Below the pieces are notes generated by a model. It did no database searches. It was not told the origin of the DNA and saw nothing but the letters and a program-made list of their open reading frames with translations. A DNA stretch of 64,000 bases from a virus. The DNA is taken from positions 1 through 64,000 of the IMG/VR virus record IMGVR_UViG_3300034073_004654; one strand, given 5' to 3'. The translations under genes and the position numbers were made by a program. Shown piece after piece: positions 54,386-62,432 of the stretch. Within the stretch, counting starts at the first letter, position 1. Every line of letters starts with the position of its first letter.

Positions 54386-55159
54386 ATGAACAATAAAATT
54401 TTAAACTTAGTCGGTTCTATTGATAAATTTCAAACCTTAATTAGAAAAAATGCCGTTGCTCCTGCCGCTGCTGGTGCCGCCGCGAGCACCACTCAAATAG
54501 CAATATTAATAGCTCTAATTCCAATTGTTAGTCGCGGGATAGACAAATTTTTTAACACTACTAAACTCCCAGATGATGCTAAAAGAATTCAAGAAAATTT
54601 ATTAGATTATAAAGAAGATTATCAAGATGAAGATTGGTTTAAGCCATTTGCTAATGAATATAATAGTTTTTTAGATAAATTAAATATTTTAATTAAAGGA
54701 AATGAAGAAATAATTAACTTATTAGCCCTTCCTAAGGGCGAAGAAACTAACGAAAAAATTGCTATAGAAATACAAAAATTTCTAACTGCCCTGGGAGAAG
54801 CTGAAAGATTAGCCCCTGGAGTAAATGCATTTCTGGAAGAAAACAAAAATTCTGCCACCAAAGCCCTTGATTTTGTCGGAGAAACCTTTGGCGCTCTTGG
54901 AATAAAAACAGATTCCATGGCTGCACAAGCTGGAATAATGTCATTTTATCAACATTCTCAATACGAGAGACTCAAGTTAGAACAAATATTAATTGACGCT
55001 ACTAAAGAAAAAAAATCTACTCCTTCACAGGGCAGAAAATTCGATCTCAATCAGCCATTAATTGAAGAAGAAAAACAGAAGGGATCGGAAAGAAATCCTC
55101 CAGCTCAAATTTCTTCCGTTGAAGATTTTGCAAACATATTTAATGTTGAAGCCGAATGA
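54386..55159 (+). CDS. Leader-bearing membrane-segment protein
   Basis: A 257-residue protein: MNNKILNLVGSIDKFQTLIR then KNAVAP. An Ala-rich segment runs into a membrane span (TQIAILIALIPIVSRGI, about 36-52). The rest is helical, ending in a Pro/Ser/Glu-rich region. Same leader, span and helix architecture as its two upstream neighbours. Confidence 0.8.
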   Translation: MNNKILNLVGSIDKFQTLIRKNAVAPAAAGAAASTTQIAILIALIPIVSRGIDKFFNTTKLPDDAKRIQENLLDYKEDYQDEDWFKPFANEYNSFLDKLNILIKGNEEIINLLALPKGEETNEKIAIEIQKFLTALGEAERLAPGVNAFLEENKNSATKALDFVGETFGALGIKTDSMAAQAGIMSFYQHSQYERLKLEQILIDATKEKKSTPSQGRKFDLNQPLIEEEKQKGSERNPPAQISSVEDFANIFNVEAE

Positions 55160-55188
55160 ATAAGACCACTTTACATCTTGGAATATAA

Positions 55189-56676
55189 ATGAGAAACTAT
55201 TCAAAAATTCTTAAACAAGCAAAAAATTTTGAAAAAAAAGTACATGAAGTCAATCCTTCAGTTGTCGTAACAGAACATGAAGGCGTAGACCCTGTTTCTT
55301 ATATGGCTTTTAATAATTTAAAAACCGTTATCAATGATGCCACCGAATTATTATCTATTTTAAATAATGAAGATGATCTTCCTCAATGGGTAGATGAAAT
55401 GTTAGCTATGTCTAAAGGCAATGTGTCTAAAGCTTTAGATTATGTCCGATCTGAAAAAACTGAAACAGAATCTTTGCTAGAAGATGAAGACCATGATCAT
55501 GAATTAATAGCAGAGGGTCAATATCGAGGCTTCTTATCTTCTGTTAAAGACGTTTTTAATAGACCTAAAACAGATCTCGAAATTAAATTGGTACAAATTG
55601 ACGAAGAACTTAGAGATGCTTTCTTATCTTATGGTCCATCAGAATTATCATTGACTAAAAATTTAAATTTGGCTCAAAAATCAATTAATGAAAATAACTT
55701 CTTAAAAGCAAGAAAGCATTTAACGGATTTTAATAATGCCTTGCAATTCATGTCAAATAGAGCAACTGATTTTATTAATTATTCTAAGCTCCCAGGTAAA
55801 CAAGCTGGGTTTTTCGATTTTTTTAAAAGTAAAAAAGAACAACCTGTTCGCACAGAGATTTCTCAATTATTGTTTGAACAATTTAATAAATTAATTCTTG
55901 CTGGGGAAAGTACCTTAATAGCGGTTAAATCTATTTTTGAAATGCTGGATAAATATCGTTCAGATAAAAATATTAATGCTTATATAAGCATGTTAGAATC
56001 ATTGAAAAATGAACAAAGAATTTTTAGTGAAAAATTCGACACTCTTAAAAAAGAATATTTTATGTATTTAGGCGAAACTGGCAGTGAAATGATTGGTAGT
56101 ACTTTAAAAGAAATGAAAAAAGACCTGTATCAGCCTAAAGAAGATAAATATGTTGGAGTTGGCGGATTGGAAACATCTCAAGCTCCAATTAAAGCATTAA
56201 AATTTGAAGTTCCGCCACCAGAAGCTAAAAAAGATCAATTTACAGGATATGATGTTTCCGCTCCAGAATCTGAGTTATCTCCTTGGGCAAAACAAATGTT
56301 GCCAGTTTCTCCCAAATTTGATCGTGTAGATGAAACGGGAGAATGCCCATGCGGTAGTAGATTGCCATGGCTTGCATGTCATGGATTTGACGAGAATAAA
56401 TTTGAAAAAATGAGGGATGAAATAACGGACAAAATGGCAAAAGACATAATGATTAAAAAGAATATTTCTTACAAAGAAGCAAAAGAAGAAGTAAAAGAAG
56501 AAGCAGAAAGACAAGCAGAAATTAGATATTATAACTGGGTTAATCTTTATCTTGCTCGTAAAGCCAGGATAGAAGCAGAAAAAGAAGCTAAAAAAGAAGA
56601 GAATCGTCAAAAGAGAATTAAAGATTATTTAAAATTTGAATCTAATGTTGAACATATATTTCCACAAAGAGCATAA
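55189..56676 (+). CDS. Leader-bearing protein with SEC-C-like motif
   Basis: A 495-residue protein: MRNYSKILKQAKNFEKKVHE is a type B leader. A long helical body (residues 40-320) precedes a Pro-rich linker. Then GECPCGSRLPWLACHGFD, near 385, is the SEC-C-like zinc motif (CxCxSx8CH) known from SecA and many other proteins. A coiled-coil tail of Lys/Glu (about 420-480) ends it. The zinc motif suggests docking on a partner. Last of the four tandem leader genes. Confidence 0.8.
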   Translation: MRNYSKILKQAKNFEKKVHEVNPSVVVTEHEGVDPVSYMAFNNLKTVINDATELLSILNNEDDLPQWVDEMLAMSKGNVSKALDYVRSEKTETESLLEDEDHDHELIAEGQYRGFLSSVKDVFNRPKTDLEIKLVQIDEELRDAFLSYGPSELSLTKNLNLAQKSINENNFLKARKHLTDFNNALQFMSNRATDFINYSKLPGKQAGFFDFFKSKKEQPVRTEISQLLFEQFNKLILAGESTLIAVKSIFEMLDKYRSDKNINAYISMLESLKNEQRIFSEKFDTLKKEYFMYLGETGSEMIGSTLKEMKKDLYQPKEDKYVGVGGLETSQAPIKALKFEVPPPEAKKDQFTGYDVSAPESELSPWAKQMLPVSPKFDRVDETGECPCGSRLPWLACHGFDENKFEKMRDEITDKMAKDIMIKKNISYKEAKEEVKEEAERQAEIRYYNWVNLYLARKARIEAEKEAKKEENRQKRIKDYLKFESNVEHIFPQRA

Positions 56677-56737
56677 TCCACTGGTTATTTAATCCAGCCT
56701 ATTCTACAAAAATTTCTATAAGCTAAAAACAATTGAC

Positions 56738-56766
56738 TTGACTCGGACCTTGGTTGGTGCTACACT
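56738..56766 (+). promoter_or_regulatory. Sigma70-type promoter
   Basis: TTGACT at 56738, a 17-bp spacer, and TACACT at 56761, upstream of the TilS-like gene. Confidence 0.7.
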
Positions 56767-56787
56767 CTTCATATTGAGGAGTGTAAC

Positions 56788-57387
56788 ATGATTCGTTTTC
56801 TTGATAAGCTTCCCCGAGAATGTGTTGTTGCTTGTTCTGGTGGTGCTGATTCTATGGCAGCATTGTCTTTTCTTACCAATCATACTAAACGCAATGTTAC
56901 CGTTGCTTATTTTGATCATGGTACAGAATTTGGCACTCAAGCTAAAACCTTCGTTCAAGATTTTTGCTCGTTCAATGGTTTGTCATTAACCATTGGCTCT
57001 ATTAATTCCGAAAAGCCTAAGGATGAATCTTGGGAAGAATATTGGCGGAATCAACGCTATCGCTTCCTGCATAGCTTTGACTTGCCTGTTATTACCGCCC
57101 ATAACCTTAATGACCAAATGGAAACCTGGCTGTTCACAGGCTTTCATGGAAATTCTCGACTAATCCCATATCAAAACAAGAACGTTATTCGACCATTCAT
57201 GTTGACTCTTAAGTCTGAATTGATCGAGTGGTGCAAATTCAAAAATGTTCCCTGGCTGGAAGATCCGTCAAATCAGAACACCAACTTCATGCGAAATAAA
57301 ATTCGACATGATATTTTGCCGGAAGTTCTAAAAGTTAATCCGGGATTCGATAAAGTCATTCTTAAGAAAGTTATGGAATTGATTTAA
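56788..57387 (+). CDS. TilS-like tRNA(Ile)-lysidine synthase
   Basis: A 199-residue protein with the PP-loop SGGADSMAAL near residues 17-26, then VTVAYFDHGTEFG, HNLNDQMETWLFTGFHGN near 110 and LKSELIEWCKFKNVPWLEDPSN. These are the N-terminal domain motifs of TilS, which uses ATP and lysine to make lysidine at C34 of tRNA-Ile2(CAU). Usual enzymes have extra C-terminal domains (430 residues in E. coli); here only the catalytic domain remains. Two CAU tRNAs are encoded in the window. Another PP-loop substrate cannot be excluded. Confidence 0.85.
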   Translation: MIRFLDKLPRECVVACSGGADSMAALSFLTNHTKRNVTVAYFDHGTEFGTQAKTFVQDFCSFNGLSLTIGSINSEKPKDESWEEYWRNQRYRFLHSFDLPVITAHNLNDQMETWLFTGFHGNSRLIPYQNKNVIRPFMLTLKSELIEWCKFKNVPWLEDPSNQNTNFMRNKIRHDILPEVLKVNPGFDKVILKKVMELI

Positions 57388-58391
57388 TGCCAAATTTTTT
57401 AACTATATTAGGTTTTGCAGCCACTTCTTTTATTTCTATTTGGGCATTCCTTAAATATCTTGTTCTTGGTCAATATCGCCTAGACAATGATACTAGTAAG
57501 CGCTTGATTTCTACCATTATTAAATCAAACGCTAAACAGTGGATCTTAAATAAAGATCTTGTTATTCCTCCCAAATTTCCAGAGCAATACGAAGCTTTTG
57601 TTATCTTAAATGGTTTGTATTTTTTCTTTTCCAAAACAGAGAGATTAATGACCGCAGGATGGCAATCTAAAGAAAATATTTCTTTTATTTCTTTTCCTAG
57701 ATGGCAAAGAACAAGAATCGATGCCCTTTTAAGAGGCGAGGGTTTTAGCGATAACACAATTCCAGTTATGGCATTATTGCCTTCATCTACGGATCGTTTA
57801 GGAGAATTAGTTTGCGATCCTAATCCACCTTTATATTTAGATCCTTCCTTATATCAAGACATTGAAGATGATGTAATTCAGGTTTTAGGAGGCAAGAAGA
57901 ATAAAACGGGCTGTTTGTTATATGGTCCTCCTGGTAATGGCAAAACTCAATTTGCTAAATATCTTGCCAGGAAATATCAGCTACCAATCTATGCTATCTA
58001 TTTAAATCCCGAATATAACAATTTGGATTTAGCAATGATGTTTGCTTCTATCCCTCAAAGATGCATTATTTTGATGGAAGACTTTGATAATTATTTTAAC
58101 AAAAGAAATTGCATTATCAAAAATGAAAATGTCAGATTTACTTTTGATGCCATCATTAATGCTTTAGATGGAATTCATAATGATTACAAACAAGTTGTTT
58201 TCATTATGACTGCGAATAATATTTCGCATATTGATTCGGCAATTAAAGATAGAAGGTCTAGATTTCAATTCGTTAAAAGATTTGGACCACCATCTGATAA
58301 GATTAGGTTAAAGATTCTTGGAGACCCAAGTTTGGTTAAAGAAACCAAGGGATTATCCTTAGATCAAGTTTTTGCTAGGAAAACCAAGTAA
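57387..58391 (+). CDS. BCS1-like AAA+ ATPase with N-terminal membrane span
   Basis: A 334-residue protein starting on the last base of the TilS-like gene. A hydrophobic segment (LTILGFAATSFISIWAFLKY) gives a membrane anchor. GPPGNGKTQ near 180-188 is Walker A, IILMEDFDN near 226-234 is Walker B, and DRRSRF near 288 supplies the arginine region. The layout (membrane span, unique domain, AAA) matches BCS1-like ATPases, which move folded proteins across membranes or unfold targets. Rare in phages. Confidence 0.85.
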   Translation: MPNFLTILGFAATSFISIWAFLKYLVLGQYRLDNDTSKRLISTIIKSNAKQWILNKDLVIPPKFPEQYEAFVILNGLYFFFSKTERLMTAGWQSKENISFISFPRWQRTRIDALLRGEGFSDNTIPVMALLPSSTDRLGELVCDPNPPLYLDPSLYQDIEDDVIQVLGGKKNKTGCLLYGPPGNGKTQFAKYLARKYQLPIYAIYLNPEYNNLDLAMMFASIPQRCIILMEDFDNYFNKRNCIIKNENVRFTFDAIINALDGIHNDYKQVVFIMTANNISHIDSAIKDRRSRFQFVKRFGPPSDKIRLKILGDPSLVKETKGLSLDQVFARKTK

Positions 58392-58453
58392 ATCAATGTA
58401 ATAAGCGGGCATATAATTCGTTAGAACTTGTTTTAACGCACAACGGAGATTTA

Positions 58454-58645
58454 ATGAATTATATTGAACATGAGAGCGGCTATCGTTTAGCGATGGCAAT
58501 GATGCGTAAGAAGGTAGATTATTATCTTGATAATTTAGAAAATTCTGGAATGTCGGAGCAATCTAAAAAAGAAATGCGAAAAATCCTTCAAGATATTTTT
58601 GAAACTACGGAATTTGATTATGAAGAGGCGGTAGCCGATGATTGA
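58454..58645 (+). CDS. Small acidic helical protein
   Basis: A 63-residue helical protein (SGYRLAMAMMRKKVDYYLDN, then SKKEMRKILQDIFETTEFDY) with a strong terminator directly after. Preceded by ACGGAG. Function is unknown. Confidence 0.7.
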   Translation: MNYIEHESGYRLAMAMMRKKVDYYLDNLENSGMSEQSKKEMRKILQDIFETTEFDYEEAVADD

Positions 58646-58647
58646 AC

Positions 58648-58678
58648 AAAAGCCCTCGAGAAATAGAGGGCTTTTTAA
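58648..58678 (+). terminator. Intrinsic terminator
   Basis: AAAAGCCCTC with GAGGGCTTTT and further T residues, at the start of the gene-free stretch 58646-58968. That stretch also holds a promoter, a tRNA and a second terminator. Confidence 0.9.
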
Positions 58679-58765
58679 TTTGAACTATTAAGTAATTCTT
58701 ACAAGTTGATTGCCTTGACATTATGATTTCCTTGTCGAGCCAAGATTCCTTCAAGAAATAGAGGC

Positions 58766-58793
58766 TTGACAGCGAAACAAAGTGAGTTATAGT
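58766..58793 (+). promoter_or_regulatory. tRNA promoter
   Basis: TTGACA at 58766, a 16-bp spacer, and TATAGT at 58788, 44 bases before the tRNA. Nearly the same box and flank (TATAGTATG) occur at 29826. Confidence 0.8.
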
Positions 58794-58836
58794 ATGAAGG
58801 TGAGACGAACAAGACTGTAAAATAGTGAATAATTTC

Positions 58837-58913
58837 CCGACCTTAGCTCAATATTTGGTTAGAGCAGTGCGCTCATAACGCAACGGTTCACGGTTCAAGT
58901 CCGTGAGGTCGGA
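58837..58913 (+). tRNA. tRNA with CAU anticodon (Met or Ile2), no CCA encoded
   Basis: Acceptor CCGACCT with AGGTCGG (same as the 15288 tRNA), D-stem GCTC/GAGC with a long loop, anticodon arm GTGCG, CTCATAA, CGCAA, and T-arm CACGG/CCGTG with loop TTCAAGT. Base pair 27-43 is mismatched. The discriminator A is followed by CAA, so CCA must be added. With TilS nearby it may be Ile2. Confidence 0.9.
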
Positions 58914-58920
58914 CAAATCG

Positions 58921-58956
58921 CCCGCTTAATAGCAATGTTAAGCGGGATTCCTTTTT
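58921..58956 (+). terminator. Terminator after tRNA
   Basis: CCCGCTTAA with TTAAGCGGG and a CCTTTTT tail. Confidence 0.85.
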
Positions 58957-58968
58957 AAGGAGAAAAAA

Positions 58969-59268
58969 ATGAACATCTATCAAATTCCAACCCACAGAGA
59001 TTTAATTTATTTTTGGCTGGAAACTCATTTTCCAGATGCACCTGCTGCTGTCTTTTTTGATCCATTAGGAAATGGCAATAGAATTGATGATATTGCTGAA
59101 TTTGTAGACTTGAATTCTAAAGAAATCGGAAAGCTTATCACTGCTGACATTTTAATTCTTCCTATGGATTTGGAAAAACTAACCAATTTTGTTAATAACC
59201 TTGATGAAGATGTTTACGGTTACGTCGAGGCTTGGGACGGCAAAGCTATCATCACCACCAACTCCTAA
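58969..59268 (+). CDS. Hypothetical protein
   Basis: A 99-residue protein with an AAGGAG site. THRDLIYFWLETHFPDAPAAVF, then NGNRIDDIAEFVDLNSKEIG, then acidic helix and a VEAWDGKAIITT strand. Function is unknown. Confidence 0.75.
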   Translation: MNIYQIPTHRDLIYFWLETHFPDAPAAVFFDPLGNGNRIDDIAEFVDLNSKEIGKLITADILILPMDLEKLTNFVNNLDEDVYGYVEAWDGKAIITTNS

Positions 59269-59295
59269 CCATTAATATTATCGCATTTAATTGAC

Positions 59296-59325
59296 TTGAC
59301 ACAATGTAGCACATTGCGTTATAGT
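59296..59325 (+). promoter_or_regulatory. Sigma70-type promoter
   Basis: TTGACA at 59296, an 18-bp spacer, and TATAGT at 59320. The leader carries two short hairpins (GAGC/GCTC and AAGCTT/AAGCTT) before the transglycosylase gene. Confidence 0.7.
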
Positions 59326-59401
59326 TACCTACATCAAGTAAACTCGGAGCGTTCGCTCTTTAACCAAGCTTTGTAACCGAAGCTTATAGGATACTTTTTT
59401 T

Positions 59402-59959
59402 ATGGAAACACTATCAACATGGATTTTTGCTGTTCTTGTTACTCTTTCTAATCCTGAAAGAGCAGCTAAATATTCAAAAGAATCAGTAGAAGAAATGAAG
59501 ACCCGCTATCAATCTATCGCAAATGATATGGCAGAAGTTATTACTACTTCAGATCCATTATTTGAATCCTCAGATAATCTGTATCGTACTGCTGCCGTGC
59601 TATCTTCATTGGCTTTATATGAAAGCAGCTTTCATAAATCCGTAGATGAAGGACATTCTCGTGGAGATAACGGACGCTCTTGGTGTCTTATGCAAATCAA
59701 TCTAGGTAAATCCAATGTTAAAATTGGCTCTGAAGAAATGAAAGCTTGGAAAGGCAAAGATCTAGTAGAAGATCGCAAAAAATGCTTTAAAGTTGGTTTG
59801 GAAATGGTTCGAAAATCAATCAATGCCTGCAATTCTAATAATGACGTATTAAGTGTGTATACCAGTGGTAAATGTTTGAAGAATGAGCCCAAAGCTAAGC
59901 AACGCTGGGGAACGGCTATGAAAATTCTTAAACGCCACCCAAGAGAAGAAAAACCCTGA
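59402..59959 (+). CDS. Lytic transglycosylase-like protein
   Basis: A 185-residue protein. ALYESSFHKSVDEGHSRGDN (catalytic Glu near 74) and WCLMQINLG (near 98) are the ES and GLMQI motifs of soluble lytic transglycosylases. Residues 1-20 (METLSTWIFAVLVTLSNPER) may be a weak export signal. The enzyme would cleave glycan strands of peptidoglycan. In a phage accessory region it could help lysis or entry. Cys residues 97, 124 and others might form disulfides outside the cytoplasm. Confidence 0.78.
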   Translation: METLSTWIFAVLVTLSNPERAAKYSKESVEEMKTRYQSIANDMAEVITTSDPLFESSDNLYRTAAVLSSLALYESSFHKSVDEGHSRGDNGRSWCLMQINLGKSNVKIGSEEMKAWKGKDLVEDRKKCFKVGLEMVRKSINACNSNNDVLSVYTSGKCLKNEPKAKQRWGTAMKILKRHPREEKP

Positions 59960-60016
59960 TACTTGAGGTTGGGATTTTAGAATATCTACCAATTAATAAT
60001 CATATTTTAAGTTAAA

Positions 60017-60088
60017 ATGATTTATTTGTTTTGGTTAGCAGTGATATTAATTCCTTCTCTAATGGTTTTTTCTTTAGTTAAAAGGTAA
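60017..60088 (+). CDS. Possible 23-residue membrane peptide
   Basis: MIYLFWLAVILIPSLMVFSL ending VKR: a single hydrophobic span with a basic end, two bases before the next gene's start. No clear ribosome site. Confidence 0.4.
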   Translation: MIYLFWLAVILIPSLMVFSLVKR

Positions 60089-60090
60089 TT

Positions 60091-60387
60091 ATGATAAAAG
60101 AGCAATATAATCAGCTATTATTTTTAAAAGTTTCTGGGCTAGCTAATCAATTAAATCAGCTAGTTGAAGAGTTTAAAGTTGAACCAACAGCAGAAAACTT
60201 TGATTCTTTTCAGAAATGGCAAAAATTAAATAGCTTGCATATTGCTCTTTTAGATTTGCAATTAGAAGTTGGAAGAGATTTTCACAATCAATCTAAACCA
60301 ACGAGCCCAGAATCCAATTCAAGCAAATCATTTTTCTCAACAATGAGTTATCAAGATTATGAAAAACTTACCAGAAAAAAGAAATAG
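60091..60387 (+). CDS. Helical protein, possible leader
   Basis: A 98-residue protein. MIKEQYNQLLFLKVSGLANQ and LNQLVEEF are leader-like but weak. A helical centre and Ser/Asn-rich linker follow. Overlaps the start of the next gene by 29 bases. Function is unknown. Confidence 0.65.
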   Translation: MIKEQYNQLLFLKVSGLANQLNQLVEEFKVEPTAENFDSFQKWQKLNSLHIALLDLQLEVGRDFHNQSKPTSPESNSSKSFFSTMSYQDYEKLTRKKK

Positions 60388-60598
60388 AATTTTAAAACTT
60401 GCCAAGGTTTTAAAATTAACTCCAACTGGAAAAACCAGATTGGAAAAAGATCTTGCCAGTCAGATTTGGTGGATTTTAGGTTGTGTTGAAGGGGAACAGC
60501 CTTTGCCTGGAACCCGAGGATGCGCTACTATGATGGAAGCCTTAGAAAACGTCGAGGGCTGGTTAGCCCCCGAATTTACCGCCATGGATAAATCATGA
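60359..60598 (+). CDS. Small hypothetical protein
   Basis: A 79-residue protein. A basic helical start (KRNRILKLAKVLKLTPTGKT) and SQIWWILGCVEGEQPLPGTR. The start at 60359 overlaps the previous gene. Function is unknown. Confidence 0.6.
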   Translation: MKNLPEKRNRILKLAKVLKLTPTGKTRLEKDLASQIWWILGCVEGEQPLPGTRGCATMMEALENVEGWLAPEFTAMDKS

Positions 60599-60657
60599 GT
60601 CAATATTTATTATTAGCTTTATATTGGGGCTTGGTGCAACAGGGCTCTAAAAAATAA
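60595..60657 (+). CDS. Possible 20-residue membrane peptide
   Basis: MSQYLLLALYWGLVQQGSKK begins with an ATGA overlap on the previous stop. Translational coupling and hydrophobicity favour a real microprotein, but evidence is thin. Confidence 0.35.
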   Translation: MSQYLLLALYWGLVQQGSKK

Positions 60658-60688
60658 CTCTATTAATGTTATTAGGTTTAGATTAATA

Positions 60689-60919
60689 ATGATAAACAAA
60701 ACTAGAGTCATTCAGATATTATCCGATGCTATTGTTGCTACCTTTGAACAAGGACTGGATGATGGAGAGCATTTTAGAACTTCTTTAGCAAATTCTTGCA
60801 CTTCTGAACAACTCTCTGAGATTACTCAAGATGATATTAAAGCTGCTCTTTTAGAGTCTAAGGCAGATCTATTAAATTTAACCTTTGTAATGATTGACGA
60901 ATTAATTAACAAAAAATAA
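60689..60919 (+). CDS. Small helical protein
   Basis: A 76-residue helical protein (RVIQILSDAIVATFEQGLDD, then EITQDDIKAALLESKADLLN). Function is unknown. Confidence 0.7.
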   Translation: MINKTRVIQILSDAIVATFEQGLDDGEHFRTSLANSCTSEQLSEITQDDIKAALLESKADLLNLTFVMIDELINKK

Positions 60920-60923
60920 AATT

Positions 60924-61415
60924 ATGTCAGTAACATTTAAAGATTTAGCCACAGGCTATACAGTAGAAGTTAAAATTGAAAATCAAAGTAATGGAAAAAT
61001 TGCTTTATTCGATCATATTCCTTATAATGTAAATTTAGAAAAATTACCAACATTACCATTTAAAATTATCGGGTTAAATTCTACTTATTTAAGTGACGGT
61101 AACGATGTTTGTGTTATGATTCAGATTCCGGACGATTATCCAAATTTAGGCTGGAGCTTCATTGATCAAGATGAAATTGATGAGTGGAAAAGCTTGGGGT
61201 GGAAGCTAATTGATAATATTGATAAATCTATCACTGTATATCTAATTAATATTCAAACAGTAGATTCTATTAAGTCTAAAGGCGTTTCTTTAAAAAGCTA
61301 TGGTCATAGCTGCGTTGAATGCAAAGATTATTTCCCGTATGCCGAAGCTAATATGTCAGATGGGCGTCTGCTATGTTATTCTTGCCGATCGACTTGCGGC
61401 TGGAAATATCGATGA
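60924..61415 (+). CDS. Zinc-ribbon-ended hypothetical protein
   Basis: A 163-residue protein. A beta-rich body (FKDLATGYTVEVKIENQSNG, VMIQIPDDYPNLGWSFIDQ) ends in SCVECKDYFPYAEANM with LLCYSCRSTCGW, a zinc ribbon. Same ending type as the 37601 protein. Function is unknown. Confidence 0.75.
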   Translation: MSVTFKDLATGYTVEVKIENQSNGKIALFDHIPYNVNLEKLPTLPFKIIGLNSTYLSDGNDVCVMIQIPDDYPNLGWSFIDQDEIDEWKSLGWKLIDNIDKSITVYLINIQTVDSIKSKGVSLKSYGHSCVECKDYFPYAEANMSDGRLLCYSCRSTCGWKYR

Positions 61416-61478
61416 TTTAGTTGTCGAGCCTATTAATTATCCTACATATCTTATGTTAACTTACATGGAGGTAGGATA

Positions 61479-62123
61479 ATGTGGCATAGAATGATAATAT
61501 ATTTTATAGTTTTTTCAGTGTGTTTATATCCAATACATGTATCAAAATCTTCCGAGCTATCCAATTCTATAATAAAAGAACAAGTGATAGTATCATTGCC
61601 CATGGAAGAAAAGATAGAACTTCCGATTCAAAGCGTTGAAAATAATCTTGTCAAGAAAGAAACTGATTCTAAAAAACTTAGAGTAAAAAAAATTCTCACG
61701 GAGATTTCGGAAACAGACTTAAAAGAACTTCTAGCCAAAACTCATTTAGAAGTTTTTAATAAACCAGCCTCAGATAAAAGAATACATATGGCTTGGGCGC
61801 AAATTGCTTTTGAAAACGGCAGAGGCAAAAAGGTATATAATTATAATTTAGGTAATATTGGAGGTCATCCTACAACTCCGGTGTTACCATATTATCGAGT
61901 GGCGGGTTCTAGATTCAGAAGTTTTGAATCCTTTGAAGAAGGAGCCAAATTTTACTGGCAACATTTAAAAGAGCGATGTTCAGGAGCTTTACCTTATTTT
62001 GATTTGGGAGATCCTTATACTGCCAGCATTGCTCTTGGAAAATGCGGATACTATCGCTCAGATGTAGAACATTATTTAAAAAATTTATCTTCTTTGTATT
62101 TCGAGTCTTATAAAAAACTTTAA
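61479..62123 (+). CDS. Secreted peptidoglycan hydrolase (glucosaminidase/lysozyme-like)
   Basis: A 214-residue protein with an AGGTAGG-type ribosome site and a signal sequence (MWHRMIIYFIVFSVCLYPIH). The catalytic domain spans about 85-205: HMAWAQIAFENGRGKKVYNY (Glu near 112), NLGNIGGHP, YRVAGSRFRSFESFEEGAKF and a terminal LGKCGYYRSDVEHYLKNLSS. This is the glucosaminidase/lysozyme-like outline of exported phage and bacterial lysins. A signal-arrest or exported endolysin is likely. A second hydrolase lies at 59402. Confidence 0.82.
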   Translation: MWHRMIIYFIVFSVCLYPIHVSKSSELSNSIIKEQVIVSLPMEEKIELPIQSVENNLVKKETDSKKLRVKKILTEISETDLKELLAKTHLEVFNKPASDKRIHMAWAQIAFENGRGKKVYNYNLGNIGGHPTTPVLPYYRVAGSRFRSFESFEEGAKFYWQHLKERCSGALPYFDLGDPYTASIALGKCGYYRSDVEHYLKNLSSLYFESYKKL

Positions 62124-62432
62124 ATGTCAACGATAACAATTGACAATTTTAATTATCTAAAAAAGATAATTTCCTCCATCGAAAATAAACGTCGCAGGAG
62201 GAAATTATCTTTTATTTTTTATCGTCCTGCTTGCGTGTGCTGCAAAGAAAAAGCTTATGCTGTTTCTTTTGAAAATGATATGATTCGGTTCTTAACCAAA
62301 GATTCTTTTTTGACTTTAGATCATATCATTCCAGTTTCTTTGAAAGGAAAAAAAGAAGCCATTGGCAATTGGCAAGTCATGTGCTTGAAATGCAATCAGC
62401 GTAAAGGTAATAGAATTAATTTTTCAGCTTGA
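62124..62432 (+). CDS. HNH endonuclease
   Basis: A 102-residue protein starting directly after the hydrolase stop. ACVCCKEKAYAVSF, TLDHIIPVSLKGKKEAIGNW and VMCLKCNQRKGNRI give the paired Cys, DH and N-W/K-CN-KG pattern of compact HNH nucleases. A homing enzyme or a packaging-associated nuclease. Confidence 0.88.
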   Translation: MSTITIDNFNYLKKIISSIENKRRRRKLSFIFYRPACVCCKEKAYAVSFENDMIRFLTKDSFLTLDHIIPVSLKGKKEAIGNWQVMCLKCNQRKGNRINFSA

